Shown one piece after another: positions 39,249 through 51,500 of a DNA stretch of 64,000 bases. The DNA comes from Trichoplax adhaerens (lineage: Eukaryota; Placozoa; Uniplacotomia; Trichoplacea; Trichoplacidae). The position numbers and the translations under genes are program-made. Every line of letters begins with the position of its first letter. The first letter of the stretch is position 1. The notes under the pieces are model-generated. The model saw only the letters and a program-made list of their open reading frames with translations. It was not told the DNA's origin and did no database searches. The stretch covers positions 1,123,225 through 1,187,224 of the forward strand of contig NW_002060955.1 of NCBI RefSeq assembly GCF_000150275.1. Reading direction: 5' to 3'.

Positions 39249-41357
39249 TCGTGTTATGTAGCATCCATTTTAAGAAAAATGTGCGTACGTGTGTGTGTAA
39301 TAATTGTAAAGAAATTCATTGTATAACTAGCATAACAAAGTAAACTGTTCCCATTTTAAACATTTAGCAATTATATTAAAGACTCTTATATAAAATATTT
39401 GCTTCAAGAAGTAACTGTTCCAAAAGCAGGCGGAATGAGCTCACTTTTATTCTACCTATTGCTTGCTACAAATTAAGCATGTAATAGGAAGAGCAAAGAA
39501 ATACATCGACTAGTTTAAAAAGTTAATAAAAGTATTAAACACATTACAAAATTTTTATTAATCTCATAGGTGACTTAGAAACTTTGTTTGCACGTTAAAT
39601 AAAAATTAAAGAATTGATATTATTATACAATTTGACAACCAGTATTCTCTTTTATAGCAGCCATTATTAATAATATCAGTGGCCTTATCATAGATTTAAA
39701 TGTTAAATTTAGACTAAAATTGCACAATTAAGACAAATTTACGGATATAAATGAAGATTAGATGACTAATTCAGGTACTGAAATTACAATATGATCATTT
39801 ATGAAGCTATATTGGTATAGCATACAATCTGCTATTGCTAAGAATTACTACCTCAATGGTTTAATTGCTCGCATTTTGTCCATTAAACTTCCGCCATCGC
39901 ACTGGGATACCAAATATTATACAAAAATACTTACCTCTATTTTTATGACATATATTACACTTGCCTTGATCATAATATCCTTAATAGCTAATGTATCTCA
40001 ATTGCAATATCAGAATACAAAATAATTCTTTTAAATTTATTAATTATAATTTATCCTTTGCAGTTTTTTTATAGCAGTGAGCTTTTTTAGCAATGATCAA
40101 TACTTTAATTGCTTATGGGCCGTCTCAGACATGGCTTGCAAAGGTCGTTGGAATACTTTTTTCTGTTTGTAGTGAAGCCCCAAATAAGCTTAAGATTAAG
40201 ATTATGGAATAATAAGAACCTAGATAAATTTTACGCTAGGTTGTAAGACTGCATACGGGTCTAAATGTGAAAGATCTTTACAGTACGCGTAGTAGTAATT
40301 ATATTCAGATGCTTATATTAAGAATCTGAGATAATAATAGATAGTGTTAATTATGTTAGTATTGTGAGATTTGCATTGGGACGCTTTAATTAGAAGCGCG
40401 AATTATGAATTGATAGCGCAATAGTAAATTTAGATATGATCTTGTAAATAAATTAGTAAGACATGATTGTGCTTGAAAGAAAATCATTGTGTAACTAATT
40501 GTATATAAATTGTGAATATTGCTGTGATAATTCATATAGTCCAGTGATAGTCTGATTGCAGTTAGCTAGTCGTTGATAGTTCTGATACGAACCTAATCTT
40601 ATGTAATAAAGAGAAGTTTACAAGAAACTGTAGTTCATTTGTATTTTTGAAAAGACACTTTATCCCCTGTTTAAGAAGCATACGGTATTAAATTAGATCG
40701 GAATTAATACTGCGATCTCTTCCTTATTCTAAATACTGTAATTATGATATAGTACTGTACATTATGCATAGTCGTAGAGAATATCGAATGAAAATGTGCT
40801 ATTATTATACGTGGGAAGAAACTTGTATTATAGAACATCTATAAGCAAATTTAATAACAGGTGCATCAAAGATTTTGAATTCAACCTAATAATTCACAAT
40901 CGCATCTTTTCATCACAATTGCAAGCTACTTTAACTGTCAAACAATGTTTGGGAAGATCATGATGTATCGTGCGAAAATTTTCTGTTATACAAAAATTGC
41001 AGTTCTTCCTATTTTATAGTATGTTATTATATTAGTATACGAGCACTGCAAGCAAAGAATATCAACTCATATTCGTATATCATGAATTTGGAAATCTTAT
41101 ATTTACATACAGCACCTCGGTAAACTTGATTTTTGGCTTTAGAGTCAAATTATTACGATATTGTTGCTAACTATAAACTGATATACAAAATCTAGCCCAA
41201 AATCTAAAGTTAGCCGCTGATAAAGCCAATTTTTAAATATAAATTATTTAATTCATCATTCTATTACAAGTAATAAGCCAATCACCAATTAAACGTGTAT
41301 TTTTAATGGTACACATGCTGAAACGTTATTCTCTTATTAAAGTGGGAAGTTGAGCAT
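39249..41357. other. intergenic region downstream of copy B
   Basis: No receptor exon found on either strand. A plus-strand ORF at 39801-40025 has one hydrophobic stretch but no start context, homology or splice partner that I recognise. Around 40500-40610 GTATATAAAT is followed about 105 bp later by AATAAA, the spacing seen in the solo LTRs, but no TG/CA ends with a target duplication could be found. Confidence 0.4.
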
Positions 41358-44022
41358 TTATTTCCATATTTGAAGCTTTTCTTCCTGCTATAATAATGCA
41401 GATATATATAAAGATAAACATTATTATCATCCTAACAAAGGCTACAACGATATTAATTCGTCTACAAAATTACGTAAGTTTTGCGGATTTAACGATAAAG
41501 AGATACTATTAATAATGTTTTATCAAAAAACTGTGATGACAATAGGAAGCATATACTTTAAAATTTTCATATTCATATACAAAAAATTGATTCAAGGCAC
41601 TGTGCAATTATACTCCTTTTATTAATTAACGTTATGTTCGATGTTGGTTATACATCCATATTTCTTAAATAACAGTTGGATAAACCGTTTGATATTATCC
41701 CTACTAAATTTTTGTAATAGTCTAATAGTAAGATTCATCGTGATTGACTTTTCCTAATTTTATGGAAGTCACGGCAATCTAAAGCGATATTACCTCCAAC
41801 TTTTATTATTTACACTTACATACCATACTGGAATTAATGGATACAGATTTAGAGATATTTAGAGAAATTGATTGCAGCTATAGCATTTGATTTTATATGC
41901 TTTACTATCTAATAAACAAGAATAATTTTGGTTGTAATTCTAACAGTAACTGTTACTCTATCAGTATTAATAAAGCAAACCTTTATATGATGAACTACAT
42001 CGGTCTGAAGACAGGTATTGAGCAATAATACAGAGCATATTGATAAGGCTTCGAAGATTTCTTACTTTGGTGATAATTAATCGCAACTTCTTAATATAAT
42101 TAGGCAGCATACCAGCAGCAACGCAAGTACAACTTAAAGCAAATATATTATAAATAGTGAAAGCTGATGGACGAGAATCATTTAGTGTATCAATAGAAAT
42201 TATCGATTTCTCCAAGCTAGACTAACACCGTATAGGAGCATAGCCAGTTTAAATATTGAAAGGGTAATTACCTAATCGAAGGAATTTTCGGAAGTACAAA
42301 TTTGGTTACGATAATTTATATAATTTCCTAACTGTTATGCCACAAGTAGTAAAAATATTGCTTTTAAATGAAGCGATATTTCATTGAATAGCCGGTAAAT
42401 TAAGAAGTGTTATGTTTCTGAAAAGGCTTATTATTACTGTTTCAGTATCAACTACTACAAACTCCCGTCGCTATGCTGACGGTTTACGATAATGTTCTCA
42501 TTTAACAGATAGTATTACCATTTGATAGACCTGTCAGAGAGAGGTTCAGTAACTTTATACCGTGTACTTTACTTTAGTATAATGTACGATAGATATTTAT
42601 CCTAAGAGATATTTGGTAGCTATAACTATAGACTGTAGTGGTAGAGACGAATGCTAGAGTACAGATGACTATGTACAGTAAGGTGTTGAGTTACTAATAA
42701 GGCTATAGGTATAAAAAGAACTGTAAATCATATATTAGGATATGGTTAATTCATTGTACTTTGGCTGGTGTGAATGATGTCTACGCAAATACTGTAGTCG
42801 TATCCATATTGGATTAATAATGGTCCACAGTAGAATAGTCTTGCCAAGAATAATTTAACTATGTGTAAAATAAGGTTAAAGGTTGCCATGTGGATTGTAG
42901 CTGCGAATGCTACGAAAAGTATAAAAGCATGCAACTTTAGATTATTCTGTTAGTTCGTTGTAGAAGTCTTTAGTAGTATTATTCGGCTAGAGTAGAGCTG
43001 TGTGTAGTTAATCTTTGCATAAGATTCAATAAAGCCTTTGTTTTTCTAAAATTTGGAATCTCGTGATTGGTATATATCACACAAAGATAATAGTATCGAT
43101 CAAAATGAGCTGCGCCAATCGATTAATAAGAATTATATCTTTGATGATCTAAAAACGAAAACAGTAGTATTAGATTCAATTACTGACATAATTTATAGTT
43201 AAGAATAACTATTGAACATACCATCCCATTTTTTTCTAAGTATTTAGAAAAAGCTTGATGATCTTCTACAAATAAGTTGATTTTGATGATCATCGTACAT
43301 AATATTTGATCTTTAGCTTAAGGCATAATATCACTACAAAAATTAAAATTTCTATTCTATTTTTCACGTGTTGTATTTTATTTGCATGGCATCTATATTT
43401 AATTGCTAAGATATAGTTACGATGGTTATAAGGCATTATAACAATAGTTTGTGGTGACTGCTCCTACTTACATTCTATTAATCATGAGAATTTTAACTTG
43501 CTAGTTTGGACTAATATTCGTGAAGATTAGTAAGAGTATATAATTTAAGTGGGAATTAAATGTTGGTAAATTCGTGATGATCACCTACCAAATTCAAGTT
43601 TGCTACATTTGTAAATATCTTAAATATTTTCCACATTTTTAACATTACTGAGCCGAACGATATAGTGAACCCCAAACTAAGTAGCCATATTTCTGCTATA
43701 CAGCTAAATCTTCTATTCTTGGCTCTTATTCTTGCTGTATCGACACCATTTACTATTACGGAAATGTAGCACAGTATGCATCCCCAAACGGTAAAATGAA
43801 GATATTAAGAAATATGTCTTATTAAATCGAGAATTCTCTTTATAATATATAATACCTGTTATGCCTTTTTACAGCAATTAAAACCATTACGGCTAAGGAA
43901 AATATAATACCTAAGTAGCAAACGGTACTCAATGAGATAAATAATACTGTTGCAATGGATTTAATAACGATGATAAAAATTGATCGATCTTGCGGTGGTT
44001 TACTGCCAATAGTAAAAATCAA
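41358..44022 (-). pseudogene. decayed inverted copy of the GABA-B-like receptor
   Basis: Minus-strand remnants in the right order: exon 10 (about 43856-44005; KPPQDRS, then TM1 up to AVKRHNR), exon 11 (43589-about 43830; AEIWLLSLGFTISFGSVMLK, preceded by a frameshift near the GC-ILCY segment), exons 13 and 14 (42066-42327) and exon 15 (41358-41387; QEEKLQIWK then TAA). No exon 12 is recognisable. In the 13/14 block the conserved TVW/WLI region has a TAG, one base is lost in LAWRTRKVSI, and the sequence jumps from the loop before TM7 straight to KLRLIITK of exon 14, so TM7 is deleted. Weak traces of exons 8 and 9 may lie at about 44060-44190. The ectodomain exons 1-7 are not seen. It is the only copy on this strand. 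Confidence 0.85.
42769..43081 (+). mobile_element. LTR-like promoter/polyA unit inside the pseudogene
   Basis: A block between pseudo-exons 11 and 13 begins near TGTGAATGATG and ends near CGTGATTGGTATATATCACA, a terminal hairpin like those of the other LTRs. It contains AAGTATAAAAGCATGC (about 42917) followed about 108 bp later by AATAAAG (about 43029). A 5-bp target duplication was not found, so the borders are approximate and it may begin farther upstream. Insertion here could explain the missing exon 12. Confidence 0.35.
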
Positions 44023-44500
44023 GCAGAAAACATGATTAACAATTTAGCTTGCCTGATATTGATAAGTGTATAATAATATTTTAAAGACACGGAAGTTAAG
44101 AATCAAGCATGGATAGTAAACCTTTTTTAATTGAGATCTTGTCACAGCTATCTAAGTGGCATGAACTATCTAGAAATACCCTACTGGATAGACTCAAAAG
44201 AATAGTTGCTAAAATACAACTTAATTTAGTTTACAACTTTATTTTAGTAGTTCTCACTAACAATCTATAATAAAAAGAAGAAGCAATAGCAACCAAAAAT
44301 AATTAGCTTTTTGTTACGATGCGTAAGCTCGTCCTAATTATAATTATTGAGTAATATTAAATATTGCTTGTGTGGATTGACGTTTTATTAATTGTCATTT
44401 CTTCATATAACTTATTTAATCTTTGATTAATATGATAATGCACTGTTAGTGTTGTTGACAATTGATTTAATTAATTAATTATATCATTAAGGTGTTAAAT

Positions 44501-44990
44501 TGTCACCTCGTGTTTACTAGTTAATCTCTTTATTAATTTATTAATTAATTATCAGTTCTTAACAATAGAGGTTGTTAATTAATTATCTTATATGAAGTCT
44601 TTAGTGGCAATATTCATAATAATTCCTATAACTTTAAAAGGATACTTTTATATTATATGCACCAGGAGTTTCTGACGAGACTATAAAAGGCTGATGCCTG
44701 AAGATTCCTTTTTAGTTCGTTAGTCGGTTAGATAGTCAACTAGTTTTCAATTGATATTTAATTGCGAAGACTATAATCTTGGGTGCCAAGATTCCTTCAG
44801 TAATAAATGATAGTAAATCTCTGACTATCTCGTCTACATCATCTGTGACGCTATAATTATACCATAGTATTCGGTTGTTGGAACTGAATTAGTTGGTGAT
44901 ATAACTAATCTCGCCTCTTTAAGTTAGTAAGTGGCGTTCTCCGCAAGGATTGGCGTGTGTAGACTACTTTGTCACTAGTGGTGTGTGACA
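44501..44990 (+). mobile_element. LTR-like unit, borders uncertain
   Basis: Begins near TGTCACCTCGTG and ends near GTCACTAGTGGTGTGTGACA, a terminal hairpin of the kind seen in the solo LTRs of this window. GACTATAAAAGGCTG (about 44681) is a good TATA box and AATAAATG follows about 120 bp later. No matching target duplication was found. It lies just outside the decayed inverted receptor copy. Confidence 0.4.
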
Positions 44991-47900
44991 CTTTTATACT
45001 CAGACTTAAAATAAGATAGCATAAAGCAAGTGAACAACAGGTATCTTGGTCAAAGGAAGTCAACGCAGCTAAAGCATTACAAATACGGCAGATTATAACT
45101 TTGTCAAACCGTAGTATTAACTTAAATACTATAAGAAATTATGAAAAGTTAAAATACAGCTCTTAGTAAGAGCTGAGCAAGAATTCCAGCCTGAACACGT
45201 ATGTTATCTACTGCCATTTAATATTACTGACAGAGGTCCTATTACACCCACTTAATGATTCAATCGACATACATATATTAAATTTACGGACGTAATGGTA
45301 ACCCGTCATTGCTCAACAGACCGTTAATACCGATCAATATAATGCATGAATGATATCGACTGTACGAGAGATTTACGAAAAAAGGTTGATTAGATTGGAT
45401 CTTGATACTCGTTGGTATAATATCGCTATTAATTTAGTTGTTGTTCAGTTACTCGTTGGTAACTTCTATAGCATAACTAATAAATTGAATATAGCTAGAT
45501 CTAGAGTCTGTTTTTATCATTTATTACTACGTCCCAACAAGTAGCTTCACGGTTTAAGGATTTCTAAAACTAATATTTTTGAACACAGATTATAATTTGG
45601 ACTGTAATCGTTATGCAGTCGCAATATTGGTAATGGGTTAACTTTAAATTCTCGTAATATCGTACTGCTCATTTGATAATAACCGACTGTATTGGATTTT
45701 ATGAACTAATGGATGGAACGAAAATTTACTAATGTCCAATTATTTGGTCTAATTTTACCATCCCCCCCCCATTTCACGACAATGAAAAGTAGTGCGATTT
45801 CACACATGAATTAATCTCAGCTAGTATTGCTATTATTCAGAAAAAACAATCCTTACTGCTAAATTTAGTAATTGGGTAACAGTAAACTCTCTTTCATCTT
45901 TTTTTGCTATAATTTTTTACTAGTGATTGCTTATACACCTCTGTAAAGCTTTACTAGTAATACTTCTACAACAGTGTGATGAATTGTAAAACGTTGAGAC
46001 CAAGCTACAAAACTTTTTGCAAACTTTGATTCTACTTTCGTGGCACTCTGGTCGACTTAACGAAGCTTTGATACCAAATAAAAATTGGTCAAACAATCGA
46101 ATAACAATTTATTAAAAAAATGTGACAGAGATAGATCAAACAACCATTTAAATACTTAATTCTGAGTATTATAAGTACAGAAATAAAAAAGATGACAGAA
46201 CTAAAACTGTCAGCAATCAACCAATCTAACAAAAAGAAGAACGTTTTCACTTAAAATAATTCACCCACGAAGTCCTTTAAAATTCAATAAGTTCTTCAAA
46301 ACAATCTTCTTTTACTCTCTACTCTAAATTTTCTGATTCGCTGATAGCACTATCATTTATAGGCTTCGCCAAAATTTTTTTATGACAACCATGACTACTT
46401 TTCTGACATTAGTATTGACAGTTGATGTTTTAGAATGATGTTATGCGGTAACTGTACGATTACAGCCTACACTACAGTACTTTACTGTCAAGTTATAAAT
46501 TCCCTTTCTCCGTGGATAGGGCTTTGTTACCGAGTCGAATTCATATATAATCCCAATAGACTATCAAACACCCTTTCTTTACATTAGTCAATTGCTTCTA
46601 TCTCATTCCTATAGTAATCTATATAAAAGCTTGTAAAATAGTGAAGAAGAAAAGATGACGATATCAAGATTTGGCAAGGTGGAGCTTAAAGATACTGTCA
46701 CTTTCTAGGTATTTTCTATCGTAAAGTAATAATATATCATACTGAAGCTATAAAGGGTTCGGCTTGTTGTCCTTTACTACAATAGCTTCTGACTACTTCT
46801 AACAAAAATTTTGAATTTTTGAAATAATATCTCTAATCCGTAATAAATTATAAAGCTATGATAGGGTAGGAATTGTAATGTGTTAAGAAAGTGCTTAAAT
46901 GTAAGAGAGACCCTATTTACGTAATTCTATAGCATTGTTACTTTTGAGAAAGGACAAAAGATTCTACATTGATTTTTTTCCCTTGATTTGGAATGATTAT
47001 AAAACGTAATGGCACTTATGCTCATCGTTATGAAGCATTTACTTATACGGCAACAGTATAATAAAGATTCAAAAGTGCCTTATCGAAAATCCCTTTCTAG
47101 TAACCTACAGAGTCGCGATACAAATGGAAAGACAGAGCTGAGCTACTGGCAACTTCGGCGCTCTACACGAAGGATTGCCGTACAAATAGCGTTAAGAGCA
47201 CTTTGTTGAAATAGTATATTTCTCATGTTAAAATTTCACTTTATTGAGGGTGTTCGTAATAGATTATTTTTAAAACTCGGTTACATATCCTGTTTTCCGA
47301 TTTGGCAAGTGGAGTAAAGTAATTTCTTATCGCAGTAAAACCACTATTGAACCTGGCATTTAGTCCTTAAATTTACGTTATATGGAAGTGCAGACAAATA
47401 TTCTCATCAATTTTCACCATTTAATTATAAAATTTCATCTATTGTAAGTTTCTGGGGTGTTAGAATATATGTAGATGAATCATCTATAAATAAAGCGTCA
47501 TGGGATTTCGAATTCTTTTTTTGTGCTAAAGCAGTCACGTAGATTACTGATAGCAATGCAATCTATAACTAGAAAACAATTATCTTCTTGCCTTATACCA
47601 GATTCAGTCATAGTTGATGTATTTTACTTACTGACGCATAAACTATTAGAATAGTGAGAAATTTCTATTCGAAATGTATGATTATTAGTTATTGTTTTGA
47701 AAATCATTTTAACTCTGTTTATAGCAACGTTAGCTGTAATCGTAGCTAGATCAAAATAATAAAATTAGTATCTATCGTATAGGGTTGACGTTTTAATTCA
47801 TAGATTTACGATACTATGCCAGCGGATTTTAAAGGTCTTTTTAAAAATTATAAAGAGAATTCACACGAGTAGTAATTCGTAAGTTAGATTCGATGTTTTA

Positions 47901-48408
47901 TTGCAATTAAAATTTTTGAAGCATTCAAAAATTGTAGAATTTAAGCTTAATTACCGGTTCTCTCTCTTCACTTCAAAGCAATTCAATTTTCAGAGATGTG
48001 ACTGATTTACATTAAAAATTTAAATATTGCAAATAATATTTTGATTATAATTATTCAAAGCAATGAGGTATTACTTATTACTTCTTAAAAGATAGCTTAC
48101 GATGTTGAATAAAAGGTCAATTTTTAATAGATAAAATCTTTAGAAAATTTATAATGTTGTTTAAAGGCCGTATTAGAAGGCCTTTTATGTTACGAATAAT
48201 TTAAGATTTATCTATCTAAGTAGGGAAATGAATATGTATAATAGCAAAATCTAAAATTGGGTGATAATTAAATAATTTTGGAACAAAGAATACTTAAAAT
48301 TTTAAAAACAGAGCTCACAACAATAGTACCGATACTAATTATTAATTATTTTATTTAATTAGAATACCTCTAAATTGTATATTGGAAACATAATAGTAAC
48401 AGCCTGTC
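44991..48408. other. intergenic region upstream of copy C
   Basis: No gene or receptor exon recognised. Short plus-strand ORFs at 45350-45544 and 47009-47209 have no domain or splice context. There is a C-run near 45764 and a small hairpin AAAGGCC/GGCCTTT near 48163-48186. Confidence 0.4.
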
Positions 48409-48422
48409 CAGATGTTCAGATT
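48409..48422 (+). promoter_or_regulatory. conserved upstream element CAGATGTTCAGATT (copy C)
   Basis: 178 bp before the ATG of copy C. It matches the CAGGTGTTCGAAAT of copies A and B at 11 of 14 positions and keeps the CAG[A/G]TGTT core, although the wider flank is not obviously alignable by eye. Confidence 0.4.
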
Positions 48423-48586
48423 GCTTTGAAGAAAACTTATAATACGGATAAATATTTACTTAAACTGTTTTGAGTTAAATAAGGCAAGCATCCATAAAAA
48501 GAAGTATAATCTTGCTTATTTCTTAATGTTATTTCATAATTTTGGTTATCCACTTATGACGAAAAATTATTTGTGTATTTAGTATT

Positions 48587-51500
48587 ATGAAGAGTTTAAT
48601 GAGCTACTGTTGCATTTACGCCGCCGTTTTATTGGTCCAAGGCAACTTATGTAAGGAAAATGTTACCATCATGTGTTTAGTACCATATTTTAAGTGGTAT
48701 TTCCATACCCAGCACTTGGTTACAGCCGCAAAGATGGCCATTAACAATATCAATGAAGCTGATTATGTTTTGCCCAACTACCGATTACAGGTTGAATACC
48801 TAGATAGCCAGGTAAGCGTAAAAATGAAGGTTTCCTGATTAACTATTAGTAATTCAGCATATTCACAGGTCCATCTACAAGTGTGTAATTAAGGTAGCTT
48901 CTTAAAGATTACTATCATTTCATACAAGGTCGAATAATATCGATCGTTGGAAATTTTCAGTAGAAAATTTTTTAATTCTTAGCAGAATAAAATAAAGACT
49001 AGAAAAGATTTTCATCCAATTTCGCTATGATACTGATGATGATCACTATTGGCAATTGTTAATTTATTCTTTTACCGGTATTCCATTCTTAATTGGGCTA
49101 ATTAAATTTTCCCTTCATGCTCTACAAATAAAGGGCAAATATCACAAAGTAAAGTTAAAAAATAAAGAATTATTTAAATAGATTACTACGCAAATTCAGT
49201 ATTCTAATTTATTAGCGAAAACTCCATTAGAAAAATGCACTATTAGATCATTGATGAGACTTCTAACTAGGGAGAATCTAAATTTTTTACAATCCATCTA
49301 GTAAATTTAGGCTCTTATATTTTCAATATCAAGAGAAGTATTCAGGCGCTAATAATTGTGCAGAATTCGATAATTGAATTCAATTTCTGAAGTAATTTGA
49401 GATAAATGTTGGTATATTGTAAACTACTAGATTGAATTGGCATCTCGTCGTGTATTTAATTAATTCATAAAATTATTTTAGTGGAATAACGCTACACCTA
49501 AGAGAAATTTAACCACCTGTCATTTAAGGGAAAAGCTTTTACTTTTTATTATTTTTGTGTATCTGGTATCTTAGATTATATAAACCTTGTTTAATGTTGC
49601 TTTTAATTACAGATTTATGGACCAATAGCAACTAAAGCCATGATCGATTCAATTTTACGCCCACCCACCAAAATAGCTATTGTCGGTCCATTGATATCTT
49701 CTGCTAGTGAATACGTTGCGTCAATAGCAAAATACTGGAACTTAGTTCAGGTTTGTAATTCTTTCATTACGTGATTTAAATGCAGGTTGTAACAAAATTT
49801 TCTTCTACCCATTTCTCTCAGTTTTTTATACAAGAAAGGAAACTGCCTGTAAATGTAGTAATTAAAGCAGTTTTATTAAAGAATATAAACATCCTTACAG
49901 AGATTATAACTGCTACTAACTCCACTTGAGTGGTGGTTGCTGTCCCTTATTATTATTAATCAGTTAAATGGCATTGTTAATTCCGTCGTAATAGGTTCTA
50001 ACTCTCGTCTATCCTTTCTAGAGTTTCCTACCTCTCCATTATACACATTTCTATCTATTACTACGTAATTACTATGTTGATCATACAATATGCCTATTGT
50101 CTCAATTTTTCCCTATTCACATACCATAATTACTACATTAGCTTACACTAATTTAGGCTATTTTGTATAATACAAGCAGAAGTAGTACATTAAGTTGGAG
50201 TTATCAGTCAGTTAAACATGAAAGGCTAGCTTTGTCTGGGGTTACTAGTAAATCCCAAAATTGCAATATTTAAACTAGCACTGAATTGCTCTATTGCATA
50301 TTAGACTGAAGTGATAATATTTCAATATGTGATTAGAACATTATGGAAATAGCATCATATGCGGTAATACTGTTGAGATTTCGATAGATCTTATAATGTT
50401 CACCAGTATTACAGTATGTGTTAGCATAATGTGCGATACTGTTTAATAATACCAAAATGCAGAAGAGTTATTACAACATAGGCGTTGTTCGTTTATAGCT
50501 GCATGCTTGATTTCCAAATTTTTGAGCACACTTATAACAAATGCCGATAACATATTTGGTCTTGCTTGAGATTTTGTTATTAGCATATCCCAGATTTCTT
50601 TGAAAAATAAACTTATTTTTAACTACTCCAAACTGATCAAGTATACGTATTGACCATGAAAAATTCTATTTATAAGCGCTTCTTAAGATTATAATATACA
50701 TGATACTTTAAGTTTTTCTTTACAGATTGGTTACGCTTCTATAACTGTTGCTTTGGACGATAGATCGATATATCCATACTATTTTCGAACAGCTGTAACG
50801 GAAAAGAGTTTTAACGCAGCCAGGTTGGCTTTCTTTAAGCATTTTCAGTGGAATAAAATTGGGATTGTCCATAGTTCATCTGGCGCTTATCCTAAGGTAT
50901 GCTTGATTATAAATTTTGAGGCTGCAGACTATTAATTGCAATAGGATCTATTTTAAAAAATCCTAAGCAAACAAAATCAAAATTTTATTTATTTGTGCGC
51001 AACAATGGAGCTCGCATGGCGTGATATAGTCTGAGAGTAATTACTATATTCTTTTATAGCTTTCTTAAGACTCAAAAAATCGTTTAGGTGAAACGTAAGG
51101 TTCGAAGTGGAAGAATAAATACTTTTGTTTTCTGAGAAAGCAGCATTTGTTTCATACAGAACATATAATTCGTTTAGATAACTTCAACGTACAAAAAAAT
51201 TAAAAAAGGAAACTTAATTAAAGAATTAATTTACGAAAGTTTCGCTATTTAGTGACACTCTAGCCTATAAATTATTAGAATATAATTTGAGGCTGCTTTA
51301 TGCTATAGCTTATATGTTAATCGTTCGTGAATGATGCATTAATAAAATTTAAGCATTGGTCAAAAACTGCGCTAATAGTTGCATATATAATTTTGTAAAA
51401 GCAAATAATTCACTTTACTATTTAATTAACGCTTTTATTTTGCTGTTCCATAATTAGTCATATCCCAAGAAATGTTAATTTGTTTTCATTTATTGAATTG

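Noticed and set aside
39801-40025. 74-codon ORF with a hydrophobic stretch downstream of copy B
   Set aside because: No recognised homology, splice partner or signal; composition fits chance in AT-rich DNA. Not fully excluded.
42746-42934. 62-codon minus-strand ORF suspected to be the missing exon 12 of the pseudogene
   Set aside because: Its sequence does not match the ILILWNIIDP segment of exon 12 and it overlaps the LTR-like TATA region on the other strand.
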